DNA from: CAZHFA01 sp964534945
GTDB lineage: Bacteria > Bdellovibrionota_C > UBA2361 > CAKMMH01
DNA: 7,157 bases
NCBI GenBank assembly: GCA_964534945.1
Contig: CAZHSB010000065.1
Location: 1-7,157 of the forward strand
Direction of reading: 5' to 3'
The position numbers and the translations under genes are program-made. Positions 6,985-7,157 of the stretch are shown in pieces (the first letter of the stretch is position 1; each line of letters starts with the position of its first letter). The notes under the pieces are model-generated. The model saw only the letters and a program-made list of their open reading frames with translations, was not told the DNA's origin and ran no database searches.

Positions 6985-7008
6985 CTGTAATTTTTTCTGT
7001 AATTTTTT
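6985..7008. repeat. Perfect tandem duplication of a 12-mer
   Basis: CTGTAATTTTTT occurs twice in direct succession (6985-6996 and 6997-7008) inside the left arm of the palindromic element. The first two bases overlap the end of its inverted repeat. It has no counterpart in the right arm, so it makes the two sides asymmetric. It may come from replication slippage. Confidence 0.8.
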
Positions 7009-7029
7009 TGAAAACGCTACACAACCTAG

Positions 7030-7068
7030 CCTAGGGTTGGCTTTCCAGAAGGGAATGCAAACCCTAGG
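7030..7068. repeat. Central hairpin of the palindromic element
   Basis: CCTAGGGTT (7030-7038) pairs with AACCCTAGG (7060-7068), then GC with GC and TTCC with GGAA, around a 5-nt loop (AGAAG on the plus strand). The total is 15 pairs with two single mismatches. An extra CTAG just left of it (7026-7029) repeats the outer stem sequence, so the base of the stem could slip into a second register with CTAGGT (7064-7069). The stem is stable on either strand. Confidence 0.85.
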
Positions 7069-7132
7069 TAACAAAACGCCCCCCCTGAAAGTCTGCGACA
7101 ATGAATTTATAGGACATCCACTTTTTTATTGC

Positions 7133-7138
7133 ATTATC
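7133..7138 (-). promoter_or_regulatory. Possible -10 (GATAAT) for a minus-strand transcript of the element
   Basis: On the minus strand GATAAT matches TATAAT at five of six positions. A start about 7 nt downstream would fall near 7126, right at the A-run that opens the element's closing stem. The -35 would lie at or beyond the window edge (from about 7156), so it cannot be checked here. Confidence 0.3.
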
Positions 7139-7157
7139 TTACCGGTCTTCACACTTT

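Larger units (their letters stand above)
6970..7127 (-). ncRNA. Candidate structured RNA or MITE-like palindromic element (unrecognised)
   Basis: The two ends form 17-nt inverted repeats with one mismatch: AAAAAAGTGCATGTCCT (6970-6986) against AGGACATCCACTTTTTT (7111-7127). The middle holds a 39-nt hairpin (7030-7068) centred within half a base of the same axis. Positions 7021-7100 have 42 G+C in 80, far above the surroundings, which is the usual mark of structured RNA in AT-rich genomes. Read as minus-strand RNA, GGGGGCG (rc of 7077-7083) can also pair with CGUUUUC (rc of 7010-7016), four of the seven pairs being G.U. That helix cannot form on the plus strand (C.A), so the minus strand is preferred. 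The closing stem is followed by T7 on the minus strand, terminator-like, and a possible -10 lies just outside the other end. The closing stem, large internal loops and apical stem recall 6S RNA in outline, but I recognise no 6S, SRP, RNase P or tmRNA motif. A non-autonomous transposon with these ends as terminal repeats is the main alternative; no target-site duplication is obvious. Confidence 0.5.

Noticed and set aside
6970..7127. Assignment of the palindromic element to SRP RNA, RNase P RNA or tmRNA
   Set aside because: The SRP GGAA tetraloop with its CAGG/AGCAG internal loop, the RNase P GAGGAAAGTC-type core and the tmRNA GGGGCTGAT/TTCGA ends are all absent on both strands.
6970..7127. 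CRISPR array
   Set aside because: There is one inverted unit and one 12-mer tandem pair; there are no regularly spaced direct repeats with unique spacers and no cas genes.

Overview
The window is strongly AT-rich: long A and T runs, ATA and AAA codons throughout, and AGA as the usual arginine codon. It looks like chromosomal DNA from a bacterium with a Gram-negative-type envelope. The evidence is a signal-peptidase-II lipoprotein with a DUF3313-like body, a VKOR-DsbA fusion, an LipA lipoyl synthase and an HU protein of the 'GSFTLPGLLK' type. This combination suits an uncultured or host-associated lineage (for example Omnitrophota, Elusimicrobiota, Dependentiae or a deltaproteobacterial relative). 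The phylum cannot be fixed from this window alone, and this placement is inference.

Layout from left to right. The 3' part of an HU-family gene (+) ends in a strong intrinsic terminator. A lipoprotein gene on the minus strand follows. It diverges, across 108 bp holding a perfect 15-nt inverted repeat, from a tight four-gene plus-strand run with gaps of 16, 6 and 27 bp. The four genes are a GT-C-like polytopic membrane protein, a VKOR-DsbA fusion, a family-2 glycosyltransferase, and ribose-5-phosphate isomerase A (rpiA). lipA lies on the minus strand, convergent with rpiA after only 12 bp, and has a good sigma70-type promoter upstream. The last 474 bp have no convincing protein gene.

The plus-strand operon pairs two glycan-related genes (GT-C-like and GT2) with a periplasmic disulfide-forming enzyme. 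This suggests envelope glycan or glycoprotein assembly together with oxidative folding of exported proteins. rpiA and lipA are housekeeping metabolic genes (pentose phosphate pathway; lipoate for 2-oxo-acid dehydrogenases).

The most interesting signal is at 6970-7127. It is a 158-bp concentric palindromic unit with 17-nt inverted ends flanked by A/T runs, a central 15-bp hairpin on almost the same axis, and a core of about 52% G+C in an otherwise very AT-rich intergenic region. It is either a structured small RNA, probably on the minus strand because an extra G.U-rich helix forms only there, or a MITE-like palindromic element. I do not recognise it as a known RNA family.
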